From Flavobacteriales bacterium (GTDB lineage: Bacteria; Bacteroidota; Bacteroidia; Flavobacteriales_F; PHOS-HE28), in NCBI GenBank assembly GCA_016717225.1, contig JADKGB010000001.1, positions 310,001 to 374,000 on the forward strand: 64,000 bases of DNA. The letters are read 5' to 3'. Below the pieces are notes generated by a model. That model worked only from the letters and a program-made list of their open reading frames with translations. It ran no database searches and was not told where the DNA came from. This document shows positions 56,387 through 64,000 of this stretch, one piece after another; position 1 is the first letter of the stretch, and each line of letters begins with the position of its first letter. The position numbers and the translations under genes are program-made.

Positions 56387-56416
56387 ATGAAGAGCACCGG
56401 CGAGGCGATCTACTTA
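56387..56416 (+). pseudogene. carB tail, copy 4 (truncated)
   Basis: ATGAAGAGCACCGGCGAGGC and the next nine bases match the native tail (MKSTGEAIYF) and then stop where the 234-bp inverted-repeat element begins. The remaining tail codons do not reappear after the element. Confidence 0.85.
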
Positions 56417-56417
56417 C

Positions 56418-56651
56418 CCCTCTTTGTCGCAAGTGTTCCGATCGCGCAGCGCAGCAAGCGGTCGGGCCACTTGTGACTGTGCCTTTCGGTACCGGCGATC
56501 GCGGGGAAGCCGGTGCTATTGGAGCTGGAAGAGCTGTGTGTGCGCAGTCACAGACTGCGCGGAGAGCTATCCCTTGAGATCGTCGTGGTCACAAGTGGCC
56601 CCGCCTGAGCAGTGGGATCATGTGTTGGGCGGGAACACTTGCAACAAGGAG
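56418..56651. mobile_element. 234-bp terminal-inverted-repeat element, copy R1
   Basis: The 22-base ends are inverted copies with two mismatches (left CCCTCTTTGTCGCAAGTG..., right ...CACTTGCAACAAGGAGGG). A second perfect inverted pair GGCCACTTGTGAC / GTCACAAGTGGCC lies inside, and a hairpin GCGCAGT-CACAG-ACTGCGC lies in the core. There is no transposase. The small plus-strand ORFs crossing it are not coding. Confidence 0.88.
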
Positions 56652-56749
56652 GGCAGTTTCTGCCCCCTTCGGAAGGATCGGGTCGGGTGTCGACCCAACT
56701 TGCGACCTTTGCCTTGTTCGAACGGGAATGAAAGATCCTGCTGGCTGAG

Positions 56750-59308
56750 ATGCTTTATGAACGACTGAACGAGCAAGCCCTGCGCCAGCCGCACCGCATT
56801 GCCGTGCGTTCGGTCGATGGTCGGGAGTTGAGCTATGCCGAGCTCCCGTTTACCCTTGCGACGATACAGCAATGGATCGCTGCCCAGAACGTGATGGCGG
56901 GAGCCGTGCTGCTACTGGCCATGGCCAACGGACCCGAATTGGCGCTAACGCTCCTGGGCGCTGCGTTGGAGGCGTCGTTGACGCCGGTAGATCCTGACCT
57001 GGCCCAAGCCGAATTGATGGCCATAGCCCGACACGTCAATGCGCGTGGGATCATAACGGACCTGCCCCACGCGGAAGTGATGGGGGAGGTGGCGAAGGCC
57101 ATCGGCCTCCGCATACACGTGGTCCCGTTCGAGCCTACTGGACCGCTGGGCATCTTATCCGGTATCGTTCCCTCCATGGTACCATGCTCTCCACCGGGCG
57201 CGGATCGGATCCTTTTGCTGCACCGCACCTCAGGAACTACCGGAACGTCCAAACGCGTGCCGCTGCGCACAGGGAATATCAGTGTGCAGGCGAAGAATAC
57301 GGCCGAGAGCCTGGGATTGACCCCTTCGGACCGCATCCTTCAGGTCATGCCCTTGTTCCACATGCACGGGTTCGGCTGCCTGACCGGGACGTTGTGGGGT
57401 GGGGGCACCGTGGTCTGCACACCGGGCCATGATGGCAGGCGGTATGCGGCCTGGGTGCGTGAATTCAAACCGACCTGGTTCTCTGCCGCACCGACCATAC
57501 TGCGTGATGTGGCGCGTTGCCACGAACAGGACCCGCACCTGAAGAGCGAAACTCCATTCCGGTTCATCCGCTCACTTTCCGCGGCCATTTCAACGGGCTT
57601 GATCCGTGAACTGGAACGCACCACGGGGGCTCCTTTGGTCGAGCAATATGGCTTGACCGAGGCCCTGTCCCCAGTGATCGCCAATCAACCCTCACCGGAA
57701 ATGCGGAAGCCGGGTTCCCTGGGCCGGCCTTTCGGTTGTGAAGTGCGTATAGGTGATGAGCACGGCGGACCGGTTCAGCCGGGGAACCGTGGTGAAATAC
57801 TCCTTCGTGGCCCAGGCGTGATCCCGGGATACGCTGAGGCCCCCGAGATCAACGCGAGGTCCTGGTTCGGCGATTGGTTCCGGACAGGGGACCTGGGGTA
57901 CATCGATCCGGAGGGCTTCGTCTACCTCACCGGACGCCTCAAGGAGGAGATCAACCGCGGTGGTGAGAAGATCGATCCGCAGGAGGTGGAGGCGGCGTTG
58001 GAAGGACACCCGGGTATCAAGGTGGCAGCGGCGTTCGCCTCACCGCATCCGACCTTGGGGGAAGAGGTGGCTCTGGCCTACGTTCCATCGGTCGCTCCGT
58101 TGGAACCCGCGGAACTGCGCCGTTGGATGCAGGGCCGTATGGCCGCGCAGAAGGTCCCCAAGCAGTTCTATCCACTTGACGCCTTGCCGATGACGGCCAC
58201 GGGAAAGATCAAACGAACAGAGCTTGTGCGGATCGTAGACATAGGGGCAGGGCATGGGGCGCCTGAAAGCAAGGGCCAACTGATGACCGAGGCGTACGAG
58301 CGCGCTTTGTCCCAAGCACTGGAGGTGAAGGAAGCCGACCAGGAGAATGACAGATCCGAGCGATCGCCGGCGACGTACATCGAACGGACCATCGCCATGG
58401 TCTGGGGGCAGGAGTTGGGGAGGGACCGGCTTCTTCTTACCGATGACTTTTTTCTCTTGGGAGGGGACAGCATCACCGGTGTCAGGACCTGTGCTCGACT
58501 GACCGAAATGCTGGGCTGCAAGTTGGAGTTGGCGGACCTGTTCAGGGACCCCACCTTGAAAGGGTTGTCGGCGACGATATCCGCGCAAGGGAAGGAACAG
58601 CGTTGGAAGAACCTGGCTCCCATCCGCCTGACAGGATCACGAATGCCCTTCATCTGCGTGCATGGTGATGAAGGGAATTACAATCTGCCCAGGGTTTTCG
58701 ATCGGGAACGTCCCTTCCTCGGGTTCATGCATCAGGGAGAGGACGGGTCAGGCATGCGATACAAGACGATCCGCTCCATGGCACGCCACTATGTGCGTGA
58801 GCTGCTGGAGGCACTTCCGCATGGACCGTTCGTGCTTTCCGGATTCAGCACGGGTGGGGTTATCGCGTTCGAAATGGCGAGAATGCTGCAGGCTGCTGGC
58901 CGCCAACCCTCGCTCTTGGTGATCTTCGATGCGCGTGGTCCTGCCTTCAATTGGTGGCGCTATGCACCACGGGCAAAGATGTCCGATATCCGTGGAGCTC
59001 TCATTCGCCCACGCTGCGAGCGCTATCTGCGGCGCGGTGGCTCCATCCCGTTCAAGCTCCGGAACTTCTACATCATCGATACCTACCGCCGGGCATTGGA
59101 GCGTTACAGGCCGCAACCGTACCAAGGTGAAGTGCTGTTCATCCGCAGCAAGCAGCGTGCGGAAGAACCTTCGGGTTGGGAGGGCTTGTTGACCGGGAAC
59201 GTTCGCTACGAGACCGTGGAGGGGTCGCACATGACGATCTTACGGGAACCCTGCGTACATGACCTGGTGAAGGTGATGGAGCGTCACTTCCGAGTAATGG
59301 GTATTTGA
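56750..59308 (+). CDS. NRPS-like synthetase: adenylation - carrier protein - thioesterase
   Basis: 852 residues. The adenylation domain (1 to about 500) has core motifs RTSGTTGTSKR near 158, QYGLTEA near 298, RTGDLGY near 378, GRLKEEINRGGEKI near 394 and the catalytic Lys in ATGKIKR near 480. The carrier domain has DDFFLLGGDSITG near 565-577 with the phosphopantetheine Ser. The thioesterase has VHGDEGN near 638, the nucleophile GFSTGG near 698 and His in GSHMTI near 826. It activates one carboxylic acid and releases it by hydrolysis, transfer or self-condensation; there is no condensation domain. It sits alone between two copies of the 234-bp element. Confidence 0.9.
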   Translation: MLYERLNEQALRQPHRIAVRSVDGRELSYAELPFTLATIQQWIAAQNVMAGAVLLLAMANGPELALTLLGAALEASLTPVDPDLAQAELMAIARHVNARGIITDLPHAEVMGEVAKAIGLRIHVVPFEPTGPLGILSGIVPSMVPCSPPGADRILLLHRTSGTTGTSKRVPLRTGNISVQAKNTAESLGLTPSDRILQVMPLFHMHGFGCLTGTLWGGGTVVCTPGHDGRRYAAWVREFKPTWFSAAPTILRDVARCHEQDPHLKSETPFRFIRSLSAAISTGLIRELERTTGAPLVEQYGLTEALSPVIANQPSPEMRKPGSLGRPFGCEVRIGDEHGGPVQPGNRGEILLRGPGVIPGYAEAPEINARSWFGDWFRTGDLGYIDPEGFVYLTGRLKEEINRGGEKIDPQEVEAALEGHPGIKVAAAFASPHPTLGEEVALAYVPSVAPLEPAELRRWMQGRMAAQKVPKQFYPLDALPMTATGKIKRTELVRIVDIGAGHGAPESKGQLMTEAYERALSQALEVKEADQENDRSERSPATYIERTIAMVWGQELGRDRLLLTDDFFLLGGDSITGVRTCARLTEMLGCKLELADLFRDPTLKGLSATISAQGKEQRWKNLAPIRLTGSRMPFICVHGDEGNYNLPRVFDRERPFLGFMHQGEDGSGMRYKTIRSMARHYVRELLEALPHGPFVLSGFSTGGVIAFEMARMLQAAGRQPSLLVIFDARGPAFNWWRYAPRAKMSDIRGALIRPRCERYLRRGGSIPFKLRNFYIIDTYRRALERYRPQPYQGEVLFIRSKQRAEEPSGWEGLLTGNVRYETVEGSHMTILREPCVHDLVKVMERHFRVMGI

Positions 59309-59383
59309 GGCATTGGAGATCATCGGGTGGCTTTGGTGCAGTACCCGGGAACAATGGCGTGAAGGTGACAGGTAACGCATTGA
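59309..59383. other. Spacer between the synthetase and element R2
   Basis: 75 bases with no clear terminator or ORF. Confidence 0.4.
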
Positions 59384-59617
59384 CCCTCCTCGTCACAAGT
59401 CTTCCGAACGCGCAGCGCAGCACGCGGTCGGGCCAATTGTGACTGTGCCTTGCAGTACCGGCGATCGCGGGGAAGCCGGGGCTATTGGAGCTGGAAGAGC
59501 TGTGTGTGCGCAGTCACAGACTGCGCAGATATGCACGCAGGCATTGTCGTGGTCACAAGTGGTCCCGCCTGTTCGGTGGGATCATATATTGGGCGGGAAC
59601 ACTTGCGACAAGAAGGG
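59384..59617. mobile_element. 234-bp terminal-inverted-repeat element, copy R2
   Basis: Same length and orientation as R1, with the same internal hairpin GCGCAGT-CACAG-ACTGCGC and related ends (left CCCTCCTCGTCACAAG..., right ...CACTTGCGACAAGAAGGG). It differs from R1 by scattered substitutions. It abuts the transposase remnant. Confidence 0.88.
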
Positions 59618-59706
59618 GTCATCCCACGCTGTCGGCACTCGGTAACCTGCCGCCGACGCTCGTTCAGCGCTTCCACGCTCAGTTTCCTGGAGTCGTTCGT
59701 TCTCAT
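59612..59706 (-). pseudogene. N-terminal remnant of an IS630-type transposase
   Basis: From ATG 59706: MRTNDSRKLSVEALNERRR, then QVTECRQRGMTP, after which the frame enters element R2. The pattern RKLS...RRR...RQRGMT is that of the helix-turn-helix start of IS630-family transposases. Only about 30 codons remain. Confidence 0.5.
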
Positions 59707-59880
59707 GCACACACCCGATCCACGGATCGTGCCGATCTTCAACACTTCACTGCCGGATCAATAAGCACTGGCCGCTAAACCCTTTCGCTCGTGAATGAAG
59801 AGGGGCTCACCCTGGCTAGGGAGCGCTTTGCCGTACAACGCGACTAAGACCTCGCGCCCACCAGCAACGGTCAACGACGC
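59707..59880. other. Stretch with no recognisable feature
   Basis: 174 bases between the transposase remnant and the cytochrome stop. Short open frames in both directions have no supporting signal. Confidence 0.35.
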
Positions 59881-60876
59881 CTACTGCGCCTGCGCCACCG
59901 CCGCCGTCCACTTCTCGATGCGGCTGTCCACCGGAGGCAAGGAGCGCAGGTAGTCGTAGATGGCGCCCAGGTCCTGCTCGGTCATGCTGCTGTACATCAT
60001 CCAAGGCATCACCGTCTGGAAGTCGCCGGCCTGCCAATCGATGGCGGGTGGCACGTAGGCGCTATCGGAGTATTGCTTGAAACGTGCGATGAAGGTGGCC
60101 TTATCCCAAGCGCCGATGCCGGTGGTGGGATGCGGGGTGATGTTCGGCGAACGCAGTACCGCACCATTGGGGAAGGCGAACTCAAAACCTCCGGCGAAGG
60201 GCTCACCGATCTTCTTCCCTTTCTCGGTCTTCGTGTGGCATTCCATGCAAGCCGCCGCGTTGGTCATATAGGCGCCGTAAGCGAGCACGTCCGATGGATC
60301 GGGCCGCTTGGTGGGCGCTGCCGATTGTGGTATGGTGTGCAGGATCACGCTCATTGGGAAGGAAGGCTCGCTCGCGGGATGCGTCGATTCGATCGGCGGA
60401 AGTGAACGCAGGTAGGCGATGATGCTGTAAACGTCCTCGTTGTCCAGCTTTCCGTAGTTCGGATACGGCATTACAGGGAAGAAAGGATGGCCGTCCCTGC
60501 TCACTCCGCTGGTGATGGCGCGGTATATCTCGCCATCGCTCCATTCCTTGATGCCGAAGGGCGTGATGTTGCGTGCGAAGAAGGTGCCGGGGAAATTCAT
60601 CGTCTCATCAAAGCGCTCCCCACCCTTGCCGAGCGTGCCGGGGGTGAGCGGCGCGGCGTACGTGTTCCAATCGCGCGTGCTGTGGCAGTCCATACATACA
60701 CACACGCTATTGGCCAGGTACTCCCCACGCGCTACGCGTTCGGGAGTGACATCCACCTTCAGGTCGGCGGGTGCGTCGATGTTGGGCAGGGCCTTGGTCA
60801 CATAGGTGATGGCACCTATCACCACAAGCACAATGAGCAGCAGCAGAACACCGAGGATCTTGGCGAGCTTCTTCAT
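59881..60876 (-). CDS. Membrane-anchored di-haem cytochrome c
   Basis: 331 residues from the ATG at 60876. An N-terminal anchor (MKKLAKILGVLLLLIVLVVIGA) is followed by two cytochrome c domains. Haem sites: CMDCH (in SVCVCMDCHSTRD) near residue 55-59 and CMECH near 212-216, with axial Met candidates in FFPVMPYPNYG and TVMPWMMYSSM. It is a periplasmic electron carrier or part of an alcohol/sugar dehydrogenase-type chain; no dehydrogenase lies nearby. Confidence 0.92.
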   Translation of the reverse strand: MKKLAKILGVLLLLIVLVVIGAITYVTKALPNIDAPADLKVDVTPERVARGEYLANSVCVCMDCHSTRDWNTYAAPLTPGTLGKGGERFDETMNFPGTFFARNITPFGIKEWSDGEIYRAITSGVSRDGHPFFPVMPYPNYGKLDNEDVYSIIAYLRSLPPIESTHPASEPSFPMSVILHTIPQSAAPTKRPDPSDVLAYGAYMTNAAACMECHTKTEKGKKIGEPFAGGFEFAFPNGAVLRSPNITPHPTTGIGAWDKATFIARFKQYSDSAYVPPAIDWQAGDFQTVMPWMMYSSMTEQDLGAIYDYLRSLPPVDSRIEKWTAAVAQAQ

Positions 60877-61280
60877 GGCACAACGGGTTTGGTGGGTTGA
60901 AAATAAGAGGATAGGCTGAACCGGCAAACGGTTGCATCGGGTTAGGTGATCCATCCGGAATAGGAAGTCGAACGTGGCGTTGCCGTTGCGCCCGCTGCGC
61001 CGCTGCGGTGCATTTGCCCAACCCGCGCTCGGGTGCGAAGATTCCGGCGCTCGGCTCAAGAATGATGTCAAGGGTCTGCCGAGTGCCAAGCATAACGGCC
61101 GCCTCTGGCGGTTTCATGGAATGGACTTTTGGGCCACCGAAGGGTGTCTACCCAAACCTCCGCAGTGGTCTCCCGCGCTTTGGCGAGGATCCTGCGGCCA
61201 ATGTTCTAGAATTGTGCTCAAGCACCGACTCATATGATCCCTAAACAGTCCTCCTTGATGCTCGTTCTGGTTGTCGCTCA
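60877..61280. other. Intergenic region without a supported gene
   Basis: About 400 bases between the cytochrome start and a small plus-strand ORF. Several short ORFs cross it on both strands, but none has a family motif or signal peptide. Some plus-strand segments look like gene debris, but I cannot name a source. Confidence 0.4.
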
Positions 61281-61466
61281 GTGGTGGTGGGTCTATGGGG
61301 TGGAAGCGAGAGCAACAAAAGGACGATGCTTGAATGGGATCTTGAGGTGTACAAAGCACGCCTGATGAAGTGTGAGGACAGCGCAGTTGTGGAATATATT
61401 CTGGATAGTTTAAGGAAGGACTATGGCGAGGAGATGGAGTTTGAGAGAAAGGCTATGGGTCGGTAA
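61281..61466 (+). CDS. Small hypothetical ORF, possibly a gene fragment
   Basis: 61 codons, GTG start. The part from MLEWDLEVYKARLMKC to DSLRKDYGEEMEFERKAMG is charged, helical and protein-like. A second frame just upstream (MIPKQSSLMLVLVVAQ, from 61234) looks like a signal peptide, so an ancestral gene may have been broken by a frameshift around 61320. No family is recognised. Confidence 0.35.
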   Translation: MVVGLWGGSESNKRTMLEWDLEVYKARLMKCEDSAVVEYILDSLRKDYGEEMEFERKAMGR

Positions 61467-61516
61467 GCACCTATTTGGACAGAACACCACCGAAGGTTGT
61501 ACCTCAAACCTTTAGT

Positions 61517-61652
61517 CCCTCTCCCTGGCGCAAGTGTTCCGATCGCGCAGCGGACCAAGCGGTCTGGCCACTTGTGACAGTGCTTTACGACCTCTGCCTT
61601 AGCTCGGATCTGGTTATCAGTCTCGACGTGGTCACAAGTGACCCGCCTGAGC
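61517..61652. mobile_element. Degenerate copy R3 of the 234-bp element
   Basis: The left end (CCCTC...GCGCAAGTGTTCCGATCGC) and the inner pair GGCCACTTGTGAC / GTCACAAGTG are recognisable, followed by CCGCCTGAGC as in R1. The core hairpin and the right terminal repeat are missing or replaced. Confidence 0.75.
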
Positions 61653-61694
61653 TGTGGTATGCAGCGTCCGGCCCGTGCTTAGGTTTGGTGCAGA

Positions 61695-62192
61695 ATGAAA
61701 GCAGCGCTGGTCTATCCGCTTGTTCTATTGCTGTTCTGGTCGTGCAGCCCGGTTCATCAGGAGGCCGTTCCGAACGCAGTGCGACCGACCTTGTCTGCGG
61801 ACGCGGCTCTTGATACGGCCCAGGCCTACCGCAACGCGATCGCCAGTTACATCAAGGCGGTCTCGAAGAACGGTGATGCGCTCCCGGACACCTTGTACAT
61901 CGGTCGGCACATGGACCTTCCGAACATCGAACTGCCCGCGGTCATCGAGCACGTCAACATCCGGTCGTTAACAGAGGAGGAGGCCGAACGCGTGAAGGAT
62001 CTCGATGGCTTCGTGTACCTCAATATGTTCGGTTGGTTCGCTGGAGGATCAGCCGAGTTCTTGGTGGTGACCTTCAGGCATGGTTTCCGGCCACAGCACA
62101 ATTGTCATCTGTATTTCATCCACAGCGGCGCGAGCGCCACGTTCGAACTGGACAGCCTGGGATTTGAGTATCCCTATCAGAAAAGCGAGTAA
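61695..62192 (+). CDS. Hypothetical lipoprotein
   Basis: 165 residues with a lipoprotein signal (MKAALVYPLVLLLFWSC). The mature part is mixed alpha/beta (LYIGRHMDLPNIELPAVIEHV, AEFLVVTFRHGFRPQHNCHLYF) with no motif I recognise; it could be a small immunity- or stress-type lipoprotein. It begins about 40 bases after element R3. Confidence 0.7.
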   Translation: MKAALVYPLVLLLFWSCSPVHQEAVPNAVRPTLSADAALDTAQAYRNAIASYIKAVSKNGDALPDTLYIGRHMDLPNIELPAVIEHVNIRSLTEEEAERVKDLDGFVYLNMFGWFAGGSAEFLVVTFRHGFRPQHNCHLYFIHSGASATFELDSLGFEYPYQKSE

Positions 62193-62227
62193 TGTGAAAC
62201 GAAGGATCGACTGCTATCATCCGCTAA

Positions 62228-62315
62228 GCTGGCGAGGCGAAGAGCAACAATACGAGCTATCAGTTCTGGAGACAAGACAACAAGCGCATCGAACTCTTCT
62301 CGAACGAGATGATCG
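62228..62315 (+). pseudogene. Remnant of a REP-associated tyrosine transposase (RAYT, IS200/IS605-like)
   Basis: One frame reads SNNTSYQFWRQDNKRIELFS then NEMIERYI. The series YQFWRQDN-x-xIEL-x-S marks the C-terminal part of RAYT/Y1 transposases, where YIHNNPV normally follows. The segment is bounded upstream by an in-frame stop, so only about 30 codons survive. Confidence 0.65.
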
Positions 62316-62372
62316 AGCGTTACATCATCCTATCCGAAACGTTAGTTTCGCAGCCCGATCCACAAACAACCA

Positions 62373-62888
62373 ATGAAACAACTCGTACTCTCCGCATTCG
62401 CGCTCGTCTTCGCTGCTACCTCCTACGCCCAGGTTCCGACCATCAAGAAACTGAAGGATAAGGCCCTTAAGCCGCAGCCGACCGAACAGCCCGCACAAGC
62501 TGCACCCGCATCTGAAGCAAACGAAGCACCACAGAAACCCGCTCCCGCGCTGGGGAAATTCGATGATGTGGTGGTAGGGATGACCGATGTGGAGCTGAAT
62601 GCGAAGGTTTTGAAAGCAGCTCAGGAACATGCTGCTGGTAAGGGCTGGAACGAGAAATTCACCAGAGCCAAACTGGTGTCCAAAGATTGGATCATCAAGC
62701 GCAACGAGATCACCGGTATCGTGCTGGCCCGCACCGTGGATGCTGCGGTCTACGCTGTTTGGCCCGATGGGCATTGCTCGTACCAGACCTTCGGCTTCAC
62801 CCAAAACTTCGATGGTGCCAAGTACCAAGAGGGTAACACGTTCCTGGAGAGCGTTGGCGACCAGAGCAAGTGCGAGTGCATGCCCTAG
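62373..62888 (+). CDS. Secreted hypothetical protein
   Basis: 171 residues. Signal peptide MKQLVLSAFALVFAATSYAQ, a Pro/Ala/Glu-rich linker (about 30-60), then a compact domain (VVVGMTDVELNAKVLKAAQEH, VLARTVDAAVYAVWPDGHCSYQTFGF) ending in CECMP. Exported; function unknown. Confidence 0.75.
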   Translation: MKQLVLSAFALVFAATSYAQVPTIKKLKDKALKPQPTEQPAQAAPASEANEAPQKPAPALGKFDDVVVGMTDVELNAKVLKAAQEHAAGKGWNEKFTRAKLVSKDWIIKRNEITGIVLARTVDAAVYAVWPDGHCSYQTFGFTQNFDGAKYQEGNTFLESVGDQSKCECMP

Positions 62889-62989
62889 TGCGTTGGTCGC
62901 CCCATCTGGCACGAGTGCAATCACATTGAGTTAAGATTGTTGGCCCCCCGCTGCTGCGGATCTGCGATCCGTGGCCTTTGCCACCTTGA

Positions 62990-63178
62990 TCAAAGCGCAC
63001 CATCGGACTCGAGTGCTTTGCTGGTCTTTCTCAGCAAGGCTTGCCAGTGCTTGATGTGGTCTTTCCGCACGGCGACGGACAGTCGCGCGCGACAGTAGCA
63101 CTCCGCCCATTCGAGTTCCTTTCGGTCTCTCGAATCGAGCGCGACCGTGATCCGGCGACCTTCTTTGAACCGGGACAT
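62990..63178 (-). CDS. Small hypothetical protein downstream of the truncated esterase
   Basis: 62 residues. MSRFKEGRRITVALDSRDRK then ELEWAECYCRARLSVAVRKDHIKHWQALL is charged and helix-forming with a plausible domain-like pattern. It lies in another frame beneath the read-through end of the esterase. Family unknown. Confidence 0.4.
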   Translation of the reverse strand: MSRFKEGRRITVALDSRDRKELEWAECYCRARLSVAVRKDHIKHWQALLRKTSKALESDGAL

Positions 63179-63204
63179 GGGTGCCTAGCGCTTTTCCAGG
63201 GCTA

Positions 63205-63761
63205 TCACCTTCGGATGTGCCGTGGATCTGCAGCACGCCCGGGGTGTGCTGCGGAGCGCATTCTCCTACGTCGCCGGTGTTGATGGTGCCCGAAACCGAG
63301 GCGATGGCTGCGAAGCACTTGGGACTTTCGCAGCCGAGCTTGTGGCTCATATAGCCGCCAGCGGAAAAGCCACAGGCGTAGATGCGCGTAGTATCGATGC
63401 TGAAGGCGGCGATGAGCGTATCGCACAGCGCGCCGATATAGCCCACGTCGTCGGCCGTGCTGCCACCAGGAAAGGGAGAGTTCGTGTTCCATCCGTTGTT
63501 CACGCCATTGGGGTATGCCACGATGAAACCTTCCAGTTCGGCCAAGGCATTGAAGTCGGTGGCATTCATGATGGCCGAGGCGCTCTGGGTGAAGCCGTGC
63601 ATCACGAACACCAGCGGGGTGGGGGTGCCCTGCGTGTAGCCCGTGGGCACGTAAGTGATGTGGTCGCGCGTGATGCCATTGTGCGAAATGGTACTGCTGA
63701 CCTGAGCATGTGCGATGGTGGAAGCCGCGACGAGGAAGAGCGTGATCAGAGAGCGGGACAT
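63205..63761 (-). pseudogene. Secreted PHB-depolymerase/feruloyl-esterase-type hydrolase, 3' truncated
   Basis: From ATG 63761: signal peptide MSRSLITLFLVAASTIAHAQ, then the esterase core with LVFVMHGFTQSA (oxyanion), the nucleophile in YACGFSAGGYMSHKLGC (GFSAGG) and LQIHGT near the end. After HGTSEGD the protein stops resembling the family (the catalytic Asp/His part and any sorting domain are absent); the open frame runs on to 62931 through unrelated sequence containing the small ORF at 62990. It is probably inactive. Confidence 0.75.
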
Positions 63762-63910
63762 GTTGGCGGTGCTGTTGTTCGGGGCTGATGCCTTTTGGTC
63801 CCTTCGTTCGGACCGCAGCGATGAGATCGGCACAAGTTAATCGAACCGCTGAACAGACTACAGCGGACTGTCCTCGCAACCACTGCCCCTTCTGGTCGCT
63901 GTTCACGAAT

Positions 63911-63930
63911 TTGCCTGCCGGAGGCAGGGT
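63911..63930. repeat. Short palindrome
   Basis: TGCCTGCCGGAGGCAGG is a near-perfect hairpin of the type often dispersed in these genomes; it lies in the gap upstream of the esterase. Confidence 0.5.
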
Positions 63931-63965
63931 GGTCGCTCCGCGGTGTTGCGATGTGATGCGGACGG

Positions 63966-64000
63966 ATGAACGAGACCCCCCCGCTTCCTTCTGGCGATCC
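63966..64000 (+). CDS. Possible gene start cut by the window edge
   Basis: ATG at 63966 opens a frame (MNETPPLPSGD) that runs off the window. Too short to judge. Confidence 0.2.
   Translation, partial: MNETPPLPSGD

Noticed and set aside
56424..56768. Plus-strand ORF of 114 codons crossing element R1, with a similar ORF crossing R2
   Set aside because: The similarity between the two comes from the repeat itself; composition (Cys, Arg, Ser, Trp) is not protein-like and the frames differ around indels.
60974..61244. Two overlapping plus-strand ORFs upstream of the cytochrome gene
   Set aside because: They lack start context and domain signals; possibly debris from an unknown gene.

Overview
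The window looks like a chromosomal piece of a Bacteroidota member, probably Flavobacteriales-like. Evidence: several secreted proteins end in type IX secretion (T9SS) sorting domains; there are typical Bacteroidota families (choice-of-anchor B protein, DUF4369-TlpA lipoprotein, DUF7033 polysaccharide deacetylase); and the promoters I can find upstream of rpmH, rpsT and tRNA-Glu all follow the Bacteroidota pattern TTTG/TTG-N19-TAnnTTTG. The exact genus cannot be read from the sequence.

Layout. 1-7.8 kb (minus strand): a broken M1 peptidase, a TlpA-like thiol lipoprotein, gatB, a choice-of-anchor B protein, purine nucleoside phosphorylase and lpxK. 7.9-9.8 kb: a cysteine-rich secreted protein and a T9SS protein. 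9.9-19.5 kb: housekeeping genes, namely a decayed lipoprotein gene, nif3-like, a zinc-ribbon coiled-coil protein, rpmH (too short for usual ORF cut-offs), birA, then rsfS-ftsH-cdsA-psd and a lipoprotein on the plus strand, then a yjjG-like phosphatase and a membrane protein on the minus strand. 19.5-45.1 kb (almost all minus strand): upp, then a large extracellular polysaccharide locus. It contains a FemAB/GNAT-like protein, a polysaccharide deacetylase, wecB, an initiating sugar-phosphate transferase, a WecG/TagA transferase, an NAD epimerase, several glycosyltransferases, an acetyltransferase, a polymerase/ligase, a flippase, a Wzc-type tyrosine autokinase, a Wza-type export lipoprotein and an SGNH/MBOAT acyl-transfer pair. 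Together these supply the steps of a Wzx/Wzy-type pathway: initiate on lipid carrier, extend, acylate, flip, polymerise, export. radC and rpsT are embedded in it, and a plus-strand T9SS beta-helix protein interrupts it. 45.2-45.6 kb: tRNA-Glu with a tandem triplication of its 3' end and terminator. 45.7-51.3 kb: a hypothetical protein, proS, a Gly/Asn-rich lipoprotein, a frameshifted outer-membrane protein and an alpha/beta hydrolase.

The most unusual part is 51.3-62.4 kb. carB, which is visibly GC-richer than its neighbours, is preceded by a fragment of a second carB start and followed by three further copies of its own 3' end. Between the tail copies lie small modules: a two-helix membrane protein; a VapBC-type pair plus another small ORF; and a second two-helix membrane protein. 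The last tail copy runs into a 234-bp element with terminal inverted repeats. An identical-length copy of that element lies 3 kb further on and has inserted next to an IS630-type transposase remnant. Between the two copies is an intact adenylation-carrier-thioesterase synthetase. A third degenerate copy and a remnant of a REP-associated tyrosine transposase follow. I read this as a recurrent insertion site at the carB 3' end; no recombinase is visible in the window.

Several genes carry single frameshifts (carB tail, outer-membrane protein, lipoprotein at 10 kb, M1 peptidase at a G12 run). Some may be uncorrected sequencing indels rather than biology.
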